This document shows, piece after piece, positions 8,783 to 17,334 of a stretch of 54,047 nt of DNA. Position 1 is the stretch's first letter. Every line of letters begins with the position of its first letter. The stretch is from assembly GCA_964629475.1 (NCBI GenBank), contig CAZVQW010000020.1, forward strand, positions 1 to 54,047, written 5' to 3'. The DNA is from SMWD01 sp964629475 (GTDB lineage: Bacteria; Pseudomonadota; Gammaproteobacteria; Steroidobacterales; GCA-2729495). The notes below the pieces were generated by a model that had not been told where the DNA came from, ran no database searches, and worked only from the letters and a program-made list of their open reading frames with translations. A program made the position numbers and the translations under genes.

Positions 8783-8795
8783 AGCCGCTCCCACA
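8738..8795. repeat. REPIN-like palindrome, copy a
   Basis: Left arm GGTGCGGCTTCAGCCGC (slightly degenerate) and right arm GCGGCTGAAGCCGCTCCCAC face each other. The LLM gene's TGA stop (8780-8782) lies within the right arm. It sits between convergent genes. Confidence 0.85.
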
Positions 8796-8855
8796 GTGAA
8801 TCTCCCACAGCAAATCAATGAAGTTTATCGCGCAGCTGTGAAGTCGTGACTGACC

Positions 8856-9836
8856 TTAACCCAGTTTCGGAATCCAATCAGCCACAGCCCTGCCGATGGC
8901 ATCCCCGGAAACCTCCTGGACAAAGTGCCCACCGTAAACCTGAACCGTTTTCTGGTTCGGCAAACTACGTGCGAACTTGCGCAACTCTTTTACACTGAAA
9001 ATGATACCGGGATTCGCCTGAATAAATAGTTTGGGCACCTCGGACTCGGCCAGCCAGGCCGAGTAGCTGCCGATGATTTCAGCGGTGTCGGCCGGTTGCC
9101 CGGCAAACGGAACTTCGCGCGGCCACGTCAGCGTCGGCCGGCGACTTTCGCCCGGCTCCAGGAACGGTCGCATGTATTCCACCTTGTCTTCCTCGGTTAG
9201 ATAGAGGCCTACCTCGCGAAGAAACATCGTCATGAACATGTTGTCTTCCAGCACCGCTTTCTCGCCCTTCTCCGAACGCATGACGCGGAAAAACTTGCTG
9301 GGCGTTGTCTCTGAATCATCTCTGCCCGGTGGCTTCAGCAGGGATTCCATGTAGGCAATACCCTTCACTTTGTCCGGGTTTAGCTGGGCCCAGTTGAACC
9401 CCATCGCAGAACCCCAGTCGTGAATGACCAGCACGACATTGTTATCGACACCAAGCTTCTCGAGCAGGCCGTACAAATATTTACGATGCGTAAGATAGTT
9501 ATAGACACCGGGCCCGCTGTTCGGGAGGCGTTCGGAATCACCCATGCCGACCATGTCCGGAGCGATACAGCGGCCGAGATGCTGAACATGGGGGATTACA
9601 TTGCGCCATAAATAGGACGAGGTCGGATTGCCATGCAGGAAAACGATCGGATCACCCTCGCCAACCTCGCAATAGGCCATCCTGATGCCATCGACTGACA
9701 TAAACTTCTTTTGTTTCGACCAGGCTGCTGCGGGTACGGGCACTTGTTCCGCACCTACGCTGCCGGTCATCGCCACGGCTGCGGCTGCGGCACTCGTCGT
9801 GATCAGGCCACGACGGGATAATTTAAGTTCACTCAT
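8856..9836 (-). CDS. Tat-exported haloalkane dehalogenase (HLD-II type alpha/beta hydrolase)
   Basis: A 326-residue alpha/beta hydrolase strongly resembling DhaA/LinB-type haloalkane dehalogenases. It has the halide-binding pair N70 (FLHGNPTSSYLWRN) and W141, the nucleophile D140 in VIHDWGSAMGF, the HLD-II catalytic acid E164 (AYMESLLKP) and the catalytic H304 (GGHFVQE). These enzymes cleave carbon-halogen bonds to give an alcohol and halide. The N-terminus (MSELKLSRRGLITTSAAAAAVAMTGSVGA) is a twin-arginine signal, so this one is probably periplasmic; the usual family members are cytosolic. A GGGGG purine run precedes the ATG. It is convergent with the second LLM gene. Natural substrates are uncertain; a related hydrolase activity is possible, but all active-site residues are present. 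Confidence 0.88.
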   Translation of the reverse strand: MSELKLSRRGLITTSAAAAAVAMTGSVGAEQVPVPAAAWSKQKKFMSVDGIRMAYCEVGEGDPIVFLHGNPTSSYLWRNVIPHVQHLGRCIAPDMVGMGDSERLPNSGPGVYNYLTHRKYLYGLLEKLGVDNNVVLVIHDWGSAMGFNWAQLNPDKVKGIAYMESLLKPPGRDDSETTPSKFFRVMRSEKGEKAVLEDNMFMTMFLREVGLYLTEEDKVEYMRPFLEPGESRRPTLTWPREVPFAGQPADTAEIIGSYSAWLAESEVPKLFIQANPGIIFSVKELRKFARSLPNQKTVQVYGGHFVQEVSGDAIGRAVADWIPKLG

Positions 9837-10046
9837 GTTGCCCCCGTTTCTTCTTTGATGTCAGTTCCGGAATCGAGTGAACTATAGACACAACAGAAGT
9901 TAAATGGTTCCGGCCTCTGCTGACCGCAGCCTGGCTGATACAGAACTGTGCCGCCGTGCGGACAGAAGCGTCGACAAACATGTCGCTGATGTGACTGGAA
10001 CCATGAGTGGAAACGACCTGAAGGCTGTATGCGGGGTCGGGAAAAT

Positions 10047-10080
10047 ACCTGACTGACCGTTGAACAACGGTCAGTCAGGT
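10047..10080. terminator. Hairpin terminator downstream of the eight-repeat secreted protein
   Basis: ACCTGACTGACCGTT (10047-10061) pairs perfectly with 10066-10080 around a four-base loop. A short T-rich run follows on both strands. It lies 16 bases past the stop of the minus-strand gene at 10097. Confidence 0.8.
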
Positions 10081-10096
10081 TTTCAGAACAAAGACT

Positions 10097-13000
10097 CTAC
10101 GAACGTCGATGCCGGCGCCGCAACCAGGGCAACAGCATCAACAGGCCAAGGCCGGCAGGCCCCACGGCTGACGAGGACGATTCGAATGGCGACGTCGTGT
10201 CTTTCGGGCCAATCGTGACAGTGACCAGTGCTGTCGAAGACCTGTCATTGGAATCTGTCACCGTATAGCTGAAGGTGTCCGTCGTTTCCTCATCTCCGAT
10301 CGATGTATAGACGACCGCGTTATCGGAACCCACTGCAACCGTGCCTTTATCGGGGTGAGGAGAAGCCGTGATCGTAACCGTCAACGGCGAGTTGGCCAGG
10401 CCCGTATCGTTATCCAGAACGTCAATCGTGACGGACTGGGATAACGGCGTTTCGCTCGCATCGTCAACCGCATTCGGCGCCTCGATCACGGTAACTTCTA
10501 CGGAGGCCGTATTGGAATCGTCAGGAGTGCTGTCGGTCAACATGTACTGGAAGGAATCGGTGCCTGAGAATCCCGCATTCGGTGTATACGACACCTCACA
10601 GACGGCTCCCGGTTGAGTGCAACCGATAATCTGCCCGATGACACCATTCAACGGATCGGTCGTGATCGTGACCGTCAACGGAGTGTCGGACAAGCGCGTA
10701 TCATTGGCCAGCACATCAATGCCAACCATCTCGCCGGCAAAGGTCGTTGCCGAGTCGAAGACCGCCCTCGGGATATCGGCAGGAACGGTAATCGTCACGG
10801 TGGCAATATTGGAGCTGTTCGGGGTGATATCGGTCACCATGTACTGGAAAGTATCGGTGAAACCGGACAGCCCCGCATCCGGTGTATAAGGCACCTTACA
10901 AGCCGGCCCCTGCGCGGCGCAACCCGTAATCGAGCCAATGCTACCGTTAATCGGGTCGGTCGTGATCGTGACCATCAGGGGAGTATCGTCCAGGCTCGCA
11001 TCGTTTGCCAGTACGTTGACATTAACCGTCTCGCCGGCGTTAGTTGTCGCAGCATCGTTAAATGCCATTGGCACGGTTGGATCAAGAACCGCGACATAAA
11101 CGTCCGCTTCCGATAAGTCCCCGCTGGCATCCATGATCCGATATCTGAAGGAGTCTTCACCGAGAACCGCCCCTGCCGCGTAGTCGACACGAATCGTATT
11201 CGCATTTCCGGGTGACCCGGTGACCGTTGCCGTGCTGCCGTTCGCCGGATCCGTGATGATCGATACCGTCAAATCCGTATCACTCAAACCCGTGTCATTT
11301 GCCAATATGTCGAGGCCGACCTCCGTCGTGCCCTGCTCGATCATGAACGCCGGGTTACCCAGTGAGCCGTTGTCATTGGCGTTCGGCTGGTCGTTCACAT
11401 CGATAGCGACGACTGCGGTGTCCGTGTCGCCATCAACATCAGCCAACTGGTAAGTGAAAATCTCCGTGCCATTGAAGCCGGCAGCCGATGTGTAGTCAAT
11501 GCTGTTGCCACTGGGCACAGCGGTTCCACCATTGTCCGGAGCGACCGTCACCGTCATTGTGATCGGCGTATCGGTCAGACCGTCATCATTGAGCTGCACG
11601 TCGAGAGACGTCAGTGTCGCCGGGAGTATTGCCGCTGCCGGCATACCTAGACCACCTGTCGCATCATCGACGGCGTCGGGGACATCGTTGACATCGACGT
11701 TAACCGTTGCTGTCGAATCCTGCATTGTGCTATCGGTCACTGTGTAGGTAAAACTGTCAGCTCCGACAACACCCGATGTATAGGTCAACTCGCAAGTACC
11801 CTGTGCAGTACAGGGTACCGTTTCAGTCACCGTGCCGTTTGCACCCTGCGTGAACGAAATCGACAATGGCGTATCGGCGAGGCCCGCATCGTTGGTCAAT
11901 GGGTTGAACGGGTGCGGAACGGCCCTGTCAGGCGCAATATTATCGTCCGTGGCACTCGGCGTATTAGGGTCAGCGACAGTGACCGTCACGACGGCCGAAT
12001 CAGTATCGCCGTTACCGTCCTGCAGTTGATACGTGAACGGATCCGCACCGAAAAAGGCCGCATCCGGAGTATACGGCACGACACACGTGGCGATGATATC
12101 GCAACCGGCGATGGTGCCGATCGTGCCGTTCACCGGCGGCACCGTAATCGTGACGCTATGCGTACCCGGCCCGGTATCCCCGAGCGTATCGCTCGCCATC
12201 ACGTTGATGTCGGACGCAACCGGGGTTGTCGCGTGGCCATCCACGCTCGGCGTTTCCGCCACGGCGACGGGCAACAGGTTGGTGACGTTGACCGTCACCG
12301 TCGCCGTCGAATTGGTACCGGCCGGATCTGTCACCGTGTACTGGAATGTCAGATCGGTACCGGTCGGGCTGCCTTCACCGACATTTGACGTGTAATCGAT
12401 TGAAAGCCCGGCCTGTGGGCCCGGAAACGGCCCCATAACGCTCGTCGTACCATGCGCCGGGTCGGCCGAAGTCAGGTTCTGAATATCATCGACGAGGACA
12501 TCATTGGCCAGCACGGGAATATTGATCGTTTCGGTGGCGCGTACACTACTGCCCCCCGTATCGTCGACCGCCCCTAATACCGTGAAGGTCATTTTCTCGC
12601 CGCCCGAAGTTCCTACAGCAACACCACCAACGACAAGATTATCAGTGCCGATTTCCACCCCGTCACCGGGGGTCAGACCGTCGACGCCGGTGAAGCCGTC
12701 GAAGCCGAGGTCAAAAGACGAGACCTCGCGCGGACCGCCGGCGGTCGACACATCGTCACCGCCGATTGTCTGGCTGGTCACCAGACCCGGACCCCAGGTC
12801 GTGGTGCTTTCATTGAATAAGTTCGAGCCGAAGTTGTGACCGCCGCAGCCGCTGGCGCCCACACCAGCCAGGAACGTACCTTCAACGCAGGTATAGGCAG
12901 TTCCGCCGGCTGTGGCCGTATCGGTAGCGATCGACAAATCCGTGACCTGATCATTCAGAATTGTCGCAGTATAGGGACTACTGCTGATGCTGCTCACGGC

Positions 13001-13270
13001 CGAATACAAGCCGGTCGAGGTCAGCGAAGTGCCATCCCAGTCCCAGATCGCCGTCGATGCCGGCTGACCCTGAGTATGACTACCATCAGTGATCAGCGTG
13101 CTGACGGCGCCGCTGCCGCTCGTCTGGTTGTGAGAAATGAGCAGGACCGTGACTGCATTGGCAGTGGAAGACAACACTATCAGCACCATGGCCAGTACTG
13201 GCTTCACCAGCAAATTCAGACCTACCGGGAAGCGCCCCAACGACATCCCACGAGTAATTATTCTTCTCAC
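10097..13270 (-). CDS. Secreted repeat protein A: unrecognised N-terminal domain, eight cadherin-like repeats, C-terminal sorting-type tail
   Basis: A 1057-residue exported protein. I choose the GTG at 13270 because GGAGG lies nine bases upstream and its paralogue at 15624 starts identically. A signal peptide ends at STANA (about residue 39). Residues about 40-200 are a domain also found at 13636-15624 and 42093-42764, with the near-invariant blocks ITDGSH, WDWDGTSL, EGTFLAGVGASGCGGHN, WGPGL and SQTIGGDD. Eight repeats of about 95 residues follow, of the Big_9/cadherin-like 'VLANDT...YTP...DSFQYTVTD' type; four of them (2, 3, 6, 7) carry a C-x5/6-C pair. The C-terminus SAVGPAGLGLLMLLPWLRRR has a short motif, a hydrophobic helix and a basic end, like bacterial C-terminal sorting signals. 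Likely a surface-anchored adhesin or matrix protein. Function unknown. Confidence 0.85.
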   Translation of the reverse strand: MRRIITRGMSLGRFPVGLNLLVKPVLAMVLIVLSSTANAVTVLLISHNQTSGSGAVSTLITDGSHTQGQPASTAIWDWDGTSLTSTGLYSAVSSISSSPYTATILNDQVTDLSIATDTATAGGTAYTCVEGTFLAGVGASGCGGHNFGSNLFNESTTTWGPGLVTSQTIGGDDVSTAGGPREVSSFDLGFDGFTGVDGLTPGDGVEIGTDNLVVGGVAVGTSGGEKMTFTVLGAVDDTGGSSVRATETINIPVLANDVLVDDIQNLTSADPAHGTTSVMGPFPGPQAGLSIDYTSNVGEGSPTGTDLTFQYTVTDPAGTNSTATVTVNVTNLLPVAVAETPSVDGHATTPVASDINVMASDTLGDTGPGTHSVTITVPPVNGTIGTIAGCDIIATCVVPYTPDAAFFGADPFTYQLQDGNGDTDSAVVTVTVADPNTPSATDDNIAPDRAVPHPFNPLTNDAGLADTPLSISFTQGANGTVTETVPCTAQGTCELTYTSGVVGADSFTYTVTDSTMQDSTATVNVDVNDVPDAVDDATGGLGMPAAAILPATLTSLDVQLNDDGLTDTPITMTVTVAPDNGGTAVPSGNSIDYTSAAGFNGTEIFTYQLADVDGDTDTAVVAIDVNDQPNANDNGSLGNPAFMIEQGTTEVGLDILANDTGLSDTDLTVSIITDPANGSTATVTGSPGNANTIRVDYAAGAVLGEDSFRYRIMDASGDLSEADVYVAVLDPTVPMAFNDAATTNAGETVNVNVLANDASLDDTPLMVTITTDPINGSIGSITGCAAQGPACKVPYTPDAGLSGFTDTFQYMVTDITPNSSNIATVTITVPADIPRAVFDSATTFAGEMVGIDVLANDTRLSDTPLTVTITTDPLNGVIGQIIGCTQPGAVCEVSYTPNAGFSGTDSFQYMLTDSTPDDSNTASVEVTVIEAPNAVDDASETPLSQSVTIDVLDNDTGLANSPLTVTITASPHPDKGTVAVGSDNAVVYTSIGDEETTDTFSYTVTDSNDRSSTALVTVTIGPKDTTSPFESSSSAVGPAGLGLLMLLPWLRRRHRRS

Positions 13271-13635
13271 TGCAACAAACCTCCAAAACGCCGATGCAAG
13301 GCGAAAATCCAGCTGACAAACATACGCGACGGGCCTACCCCTAGCAAGACAGTGTAAACGGAAGCTGCTACACACCCCCCGACCTCGACGAAAATTCGTA
13401 TATTATAGATGGAACAAGTTAATATTTTTCAATAAGTTATTTATTATTTTTCAAAATTAAAGCAATAAATCAGATTCTTTCCCGCAGCTTTGGCAGGCCA
13501 ACCTGACGTCACCACTACACAACAAGCGAACCCCATAAGGTCGACAACTCTATCTTAGAGATTATAAGTGTTCCGGACATAAGAGTTCAGAGACCCAAAC
13601 ATCTGACTCCTGTTTACATTCTACGAAGATCCACT
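13271..13635 (-). promoter_or_regulatory. Upstream region of secreted protein A, with a duplicated leader and an AT-rich tract
   Basis: Bases 13271-13360 align along their length with 15625-15720 upstream of paralogue B (shared AACAAACCTCC, AAAATCCAGCT, ACGGGCC and GTAAAC), so the leader was duplicated with the gene. 13395-13480 is strongly AT-rich and contains TATTTTTCAA twice; it may hold the promoter or a nucleoid-protein binding site. No gene is visible. Near 13621-13650 the block TCTACGAAGATC occurs twice around the stop of gene B. Confidence 0.45.
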
Positions 13636-15624
13636 CTACGAAGATCGACGCCGAAACCTCAACAAGGGCAACAGCATTAACATACCAAGCCCAACCGGGC
13701 CAACCGCCGAAGAACTCCCGGGCACCTTATTCTGATTCAACGTGATCGTGATCGCGACATCTGCCGTCGAAGTCCCGTTATCATCGGTCAGCCTGTAGGT
13801 AAACGTGTCTGCTGTTACCGCAGCTCCGGCCGTCGGCGTGTAGGTCACATCGATATCAGCGGCATTGCCCGGCGACATTCCATTGATGCTGACTGAGCCG
13901 TTCGCCGGTGCTGTCAGAATTGTCACTGTCACCGGGTCGGTCAGGTCCGTATCGTTTTCCAGAATATCAATCGTGACAGCCTCATCTTCCAGCGTAGCTG
14001 CGCTGTCATCAACGGCCACCGGCTGGGACGGACTCACGGCAATCGCTACATTGGCGGTATTGGAAGTCTCGGGAGTATCATCGGTCACCTGATACTGGAA
14101 GGAATCGTCACCGAAAAACCCGGCTTCCGGCACATACCAAATCTTGCAAAAACCCTGTTGCTCGCAACCCTGAATCGAGTGGATGAAACCGTGGGCCGGG
14201 TTTCTCGTGATCGTAACGATCAGCGGGTCATCACCCATGCCCGTATCATTCGCCAGTACATCGACGAAACCTGCTCCATCATCAAACGGCAAACCATCCT
14301 CGTCGAAAAATATCGCGCCGATATCGTCGACCGCCACCGGAATATTCAGCGGGACAACTTCGACAAAAACGGTTGCGTTGTCCACACCGGTACCGGTATC
14401 TGAAACCTGGTAGTCGAAAGAATCAATACCGATGGTCGACCCGGCCGTGTAGTCGATATGAATCGCGCCCGCACCTCCGGGTGACCCGACGACCGTTGCG
14501 GTACCCAGTGCCGGTGTCGTATTGACGGGCGACTGTACCGTCAGTGCCGGATCAATGAGTCCCGTATCATTCGCCAGCACATCGAGACTTTCCGTCTGAT
14601 TCGCGATGACGGTCATAAACGGACTGGTCTGCGTACCATCGTTATTCGCATTGAACTCATCTGTGACCGTCACGGCGACGGTCGCCGTCAACGAGCCATC
14701 CTGATCCTCCACCGTATAGTCAAACTCGAATGTAGCCGTACCGGTCACAAACCCCGGGGGCGGCGTGTATTCGACAAACAGTCCGGTCCGCGGTCCGGGC
14801 GTGCCGATCACGGCAGCCGTTCCATCGGTCGGTACGGTCGTGGTCAGGGAGATGATGTCATCATCGATGGCATCGTTGACCAGGACCGAAATATCGACCG
14901 CCTGACCGGGGGCCGTTGTCACCGCATCGTCGGTCACCGACCTCTGCATTGTAAAAGTCAGCAACTCGCCGTCAGGCACTCCGACCGCAATATCGTTGCC
15001 CACCATGAGCTGATCCCCGGGATTCGGACCAAGGCCCGTACCCGTATCCGCTACATTGCCGAAATCGTACGCGGTAATGTCGCGCGGCGCACCGGCCGTC
15101 AACACATCGTCACCACCGATCGTCTGGCTGACCGCCAGACCTGGCCCCCAGGTCGTATTGCTCTCATTGATAAAGTTCGCGCCCAGGTTGTGACCACCGC
15201 AACCGCTGGCGCCAACACCAGCCAGGAAGGTACCCTCGGCACAAATGTAGGCAGTGGCAGAGGCCGTGGAGGTGCTGGTGTCGATCGCCAGATCCGTGAT
15301 CTGGTCATTTAGAACTGTCGGCGTAATCGTCGAGCTATTTATGCTGCTCACGGTGGAAAACAGACCGGTTGCAGTCAACGAGGTGCCGTCCCAGTCCCAG
15401 ACCGCAGTCGAAGCCGGTTGCCCTTCTACATGACTGCCATCCGTAATGAGCGTGCTAATAGCGCCGCTGCTACTCGTCTGATTGTGTGAATCCAGTATCA
15501 ACGTAATGGCGTTCGCCGCAGAAGCTGCAGCAGCCAGCACCATGGCCAGCATTACTTTTACAATCGAATTCAAACCAACCCGGAATCTCCCCAACGATAT
15601 CTCACGGGCAATTATTCTTATCAC
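13636..15624 (-). CDS. Secreted repeat protein B: same N-terminal domain as A, four cadherin-like repeats, C-terminal sorting-type tail
   Basis: A 662-residue tandem paralogue of the protein at 10097-13270. It starts at GTG 15624 with GGAGG nine bases upstream. The signal peptide ends near SAANA. The shared domain (about residues 40-195) keeps SHNQTS, ITDGSH, WDWDGTSL, EGTFLAGVGASGCGGHN, NTTWGPGL and SQTIGGDD. Four cadherin-like/Big_9 repeats follow, only the third with a Cys pair (GCEQQGFC). The C-terminus SSSAVGPVGLGMLMLLPLLR plus a basic end matches the tail of A, so both are probably processed by the same machinery. Direction and spacing suggest separate transcription of B and A, since A has its own copied leader. 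Function unknown; extracellular structural or adhesive role inferred. Confidence 0.85.
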   Translation of the reverse strand: MIRIIAREISLGRFRVGLNSIVKVMLAMVLAAAASAANAITLILDSHNQTSSSGAISTLITDGSHVEGQPASTAVWDWDGTSLTATGLFSTVSSINSSTITPTVLNDQITDLAIDTSTSTASATAYICAEGTFLAGVGASGCGGHNLGANFINESNTTWGPGLAVSQTIGGDDVLTAGAPRDITAYDFGNVADTGTGLGPNPGDQLMVGNDIAVGVPDGELLTFTMQRSVTDDAVTTAPGQAVDISVLVNDAIDDDIISLTTTVPTDGTAAVIGTPGPRTGLFVEYTPPPGFVTGTATFEFDYTVEDQDGSLTATVAVTVTDEFNANNDGTQTSPFMTVIANQTESLDVLANDTGLIDPALTVQSPVNTTPALGTATVVGSPGGAGAIHIDYTAGSTIGIDSFDYQVSDTGTGVDNATVFVEVVPLNIPVAVDDIGAIFFDEDGLPFDDGAGFVDVLANDTGMGDDPLIVTITRNPAHGFIHSIQGCEQQGFCKIWYVPEAGFFGDDSFQYQVTDDTPETSNTANVAIAVSPSQPVAVDDSAATLEDEAVTIDILENDTDLTDPVTVTILTAPANGSVSINGMSPGNAADIDVTYTPTAGAAVTADTFTYRLTDDNGTSTADVAITITLNQNKVPGSSSAVGPVGLGMLMLLPLLRFRRRSS

Positions 15625-15860
15625 TGCAGCAAACCTCCGAACGCCGGCAAAGGCGGAAAATCCAGCTTATAACAATACGCGGCGGGCCAACCGTGATCAA
15701 GATGAGGTAAACAAAAAACGGCGGCTTTAGATGCAGTTATTGCTTGCTGGTGCGCAGGACGGTCGCAGCATTCGGGCCAAAAATCATGAAGTTATCAACA
15801 TAGCAATATGCCACACAATCAGTCACATAAGAGACTGGCTGACACCGGCCTCAACACTGA

Positions 15861-17165
15861 TCAGGCGTCACTCAACCAGTCGCAGAGCCGATCGATGCCC
15901 TCCACCACGACCTTGCAATGCCGCCGCAGGAAGGCTTCATCGCAGTCCGCAGCCACGGAGACAGACTTCAGCGCCTGCATCGCTCCGGCGCCGTCAAAAT
16001 CGACCAGCGCAATGCGCGCGGTCAGGTCTTCGGGCTGTTGTCCGAAATCGCTCCCCGGCAGCATGGCGACACCGGTATCGTGCAGGATCTGACCGCAAAA
16101 AGCAGCCGAATTTTTCATGGCTGCACGGTTCGCAATCAGCTTTTCCGCAGCGAGGGTACCGGCGAACCGTGGAAACAAATAGAAACCACCATCGGCATCG
16201 CAAACATCCGCCCCGGCGGTGCGCAGCTGCTGTGTCGCATACTGCGACAGAGCCCGCAGTATGCGTCGCGTATCGCTTAGATAGCGATCCATCTCGTCGC
16301 CACCGGCATATGCCGTTACGGCCGCATATTGCATCGGCGCCGCGACAGCCGAAAACGTCTCGCTGGCAAGTGCGGCGACAGCATCGCGACACCAATTCAG
16401 CGATTCGGGAAAGACAAAGGTGCCGATACGCCAGCCGCCTGCCCCGCACCACTTGCTGAGGCCGTTGCTGATGATCGTCCCGTCGGGGTAGTAACGCGCA
16501 ATGGACGCGTGCTTGCCGGCAAAGTTGAAACCACTGTAGATTTCATCGGACAGAACCAGTACATCGAACTCGGCCGCTGCACCGGCGAGCGCTTCGAGTT
16601 GTTCCGGTTCATAAGAAGCGCCAGTAGGATTGTTCGGATAATTCAGGATCAGCAGACGCCGGCGGCCCGGATCCTGGCGGCAAACCTCGATCAGTTGCTC
16701 CGGCGTGACCCGCCAGCCGTTCGCGATGTCGGTCGCGAGCCAGTGAACATGGCGTCCGAACAAGCCGGCCTGCGGCGCATACGAAACCCAGCTTGGCGCC
16801 GGAATCAACACTTCGACATCGCAGGCCATCTGTAACAGGAACATCAGTTCTTTCGAGCCGGGTCCGACCATGACCTGGGAAGGTGAAATTTCCAGCTGCT
16901 CGGTGTGCCGATAGTAGCCGGCGACAGCCTCGCGCAGTTGCGGCAACCCCAGCACCGGCAGGTAAGCTTTTTCATGAGCATGGCGTTGCAACGCCGCAAC
17001 GACATGTTCCGGGACCGGAAACGGCGACTGGCCGAAGCCCATGCGAAACACCTCGCGACCCTGCGCCGCAAGGCGCGAGGTGTATTCATTGATCGCCAGC
17101 GTTGCGGACGGCTGCAGCGTCCGAACTATGGGGCTCAGTCGATTGTCAATACGGGGGGCGCGCAT
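15861..17165 (-). CDS. Class I/II PLP aminotransferase (aspartate aminotransferase-like)
   Basis: A 434-residue fold-type I aminotransferase. Landmarks are MVGPGSKELMF, LNYPNNPTGASY, SDEIYSGF and the PLP lysine in SNGLSKWCGAGGWRIG, with the downstream Arg that binds the substrate carboxylate in the C-terminal half. The ATG at 17165 has ACAGG eight bases upstream and is preferred to a TTG at 17195. It is cytosolic, with no signal. It lies downstream of a LysE-type exporter gene and a threonine synthase gene on the same strand, suggesting amino-acid metabolism, with REP elements between the genes. Substrate specificity cannot be assigned; aspartate-, aromatic- or alanine-type activities are all possible. 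Confidence 0.88.
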   Translation of the reverse strand: MRAPRIDNRLSPIVRTLQPSATLAINEYTSRLAAQGREVFRMGFGQSPFPVPEHVVAALQRHAHEKAYLPVLGLPQLREAVAGYYRHTEQLEISPSQVMVGPGSKELMFLLQMACDVEVLIPAPSWVSYAPQAGLFGRHVHWLATDIANGWRVTPEQLIEVCRQDPGRRRLLILNYPNNPTGASYEPEQLEALAGAAAEFDVLVLSDEIYSGFNFAGKHASIARYYPDGTIISNGLSKWCGAGGWRIGTFVFPESLNWCRDAVAALASETFSAVAAPMQYAAVTAYAGGDEMDRYLSDTRRILRALSQYATQQLRTAGADVCDADGGFYLFPRFAGTLAAEKLIANRAAMKNSAAFCGQILHDTGVAMLPGSDFGQQPEDLTARIALVDFDGAGAMQALKSVSVAADCDEAFLRRHCKVVVEGIDRLCDWLSDA

Positions 17166-17195
17166 GTCTATACCTGTCGCAGAGGTGTCATTCAA

Positions 17196-17263
17196 TGTGG
17201 GAGCGGCTTTAGCCGCGATAAGCGCATTGCTGTAATTTAATCGCGGCTAAAGCCGCTCCCACA
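17196..17263. repeat. REPIN-like palindrome, copy b
   Basis: Arms GTGGGAGCGGCTTTAGCCGC and its reverse complement face each other across a spacer of about 20 bases. It lies 72 bases past the 3' end of the LysE-family gene and just upstream of the aminotransferase start. Confidence 0.9.
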
Positions 17264-17295
17264 GGTGAGTCATTCCAGTATACCGGGGAGATAAT

Positions 17296-17308
17296 AGTGT
17301 CTGACACC
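17296..17308. repeat. Short palindrome around GTCTGAC
   Basis: AGTGTCTGACACC, close to the palindromes at 30374-30386 and 53627-53639. It lies between a REP element and the end of the LysE-family gene. Confidence 0.4.
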
Positions 17309-17334
17309 ATTTACTTGCCAAAATTCTTCCTTAA

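Noticed and set aside
10097..13270. CRISPR array or satellite DNA
   Set aside because: The periodicity is about 285 bases with divergent sequence and an intact reading frame; it is a protein repeat.
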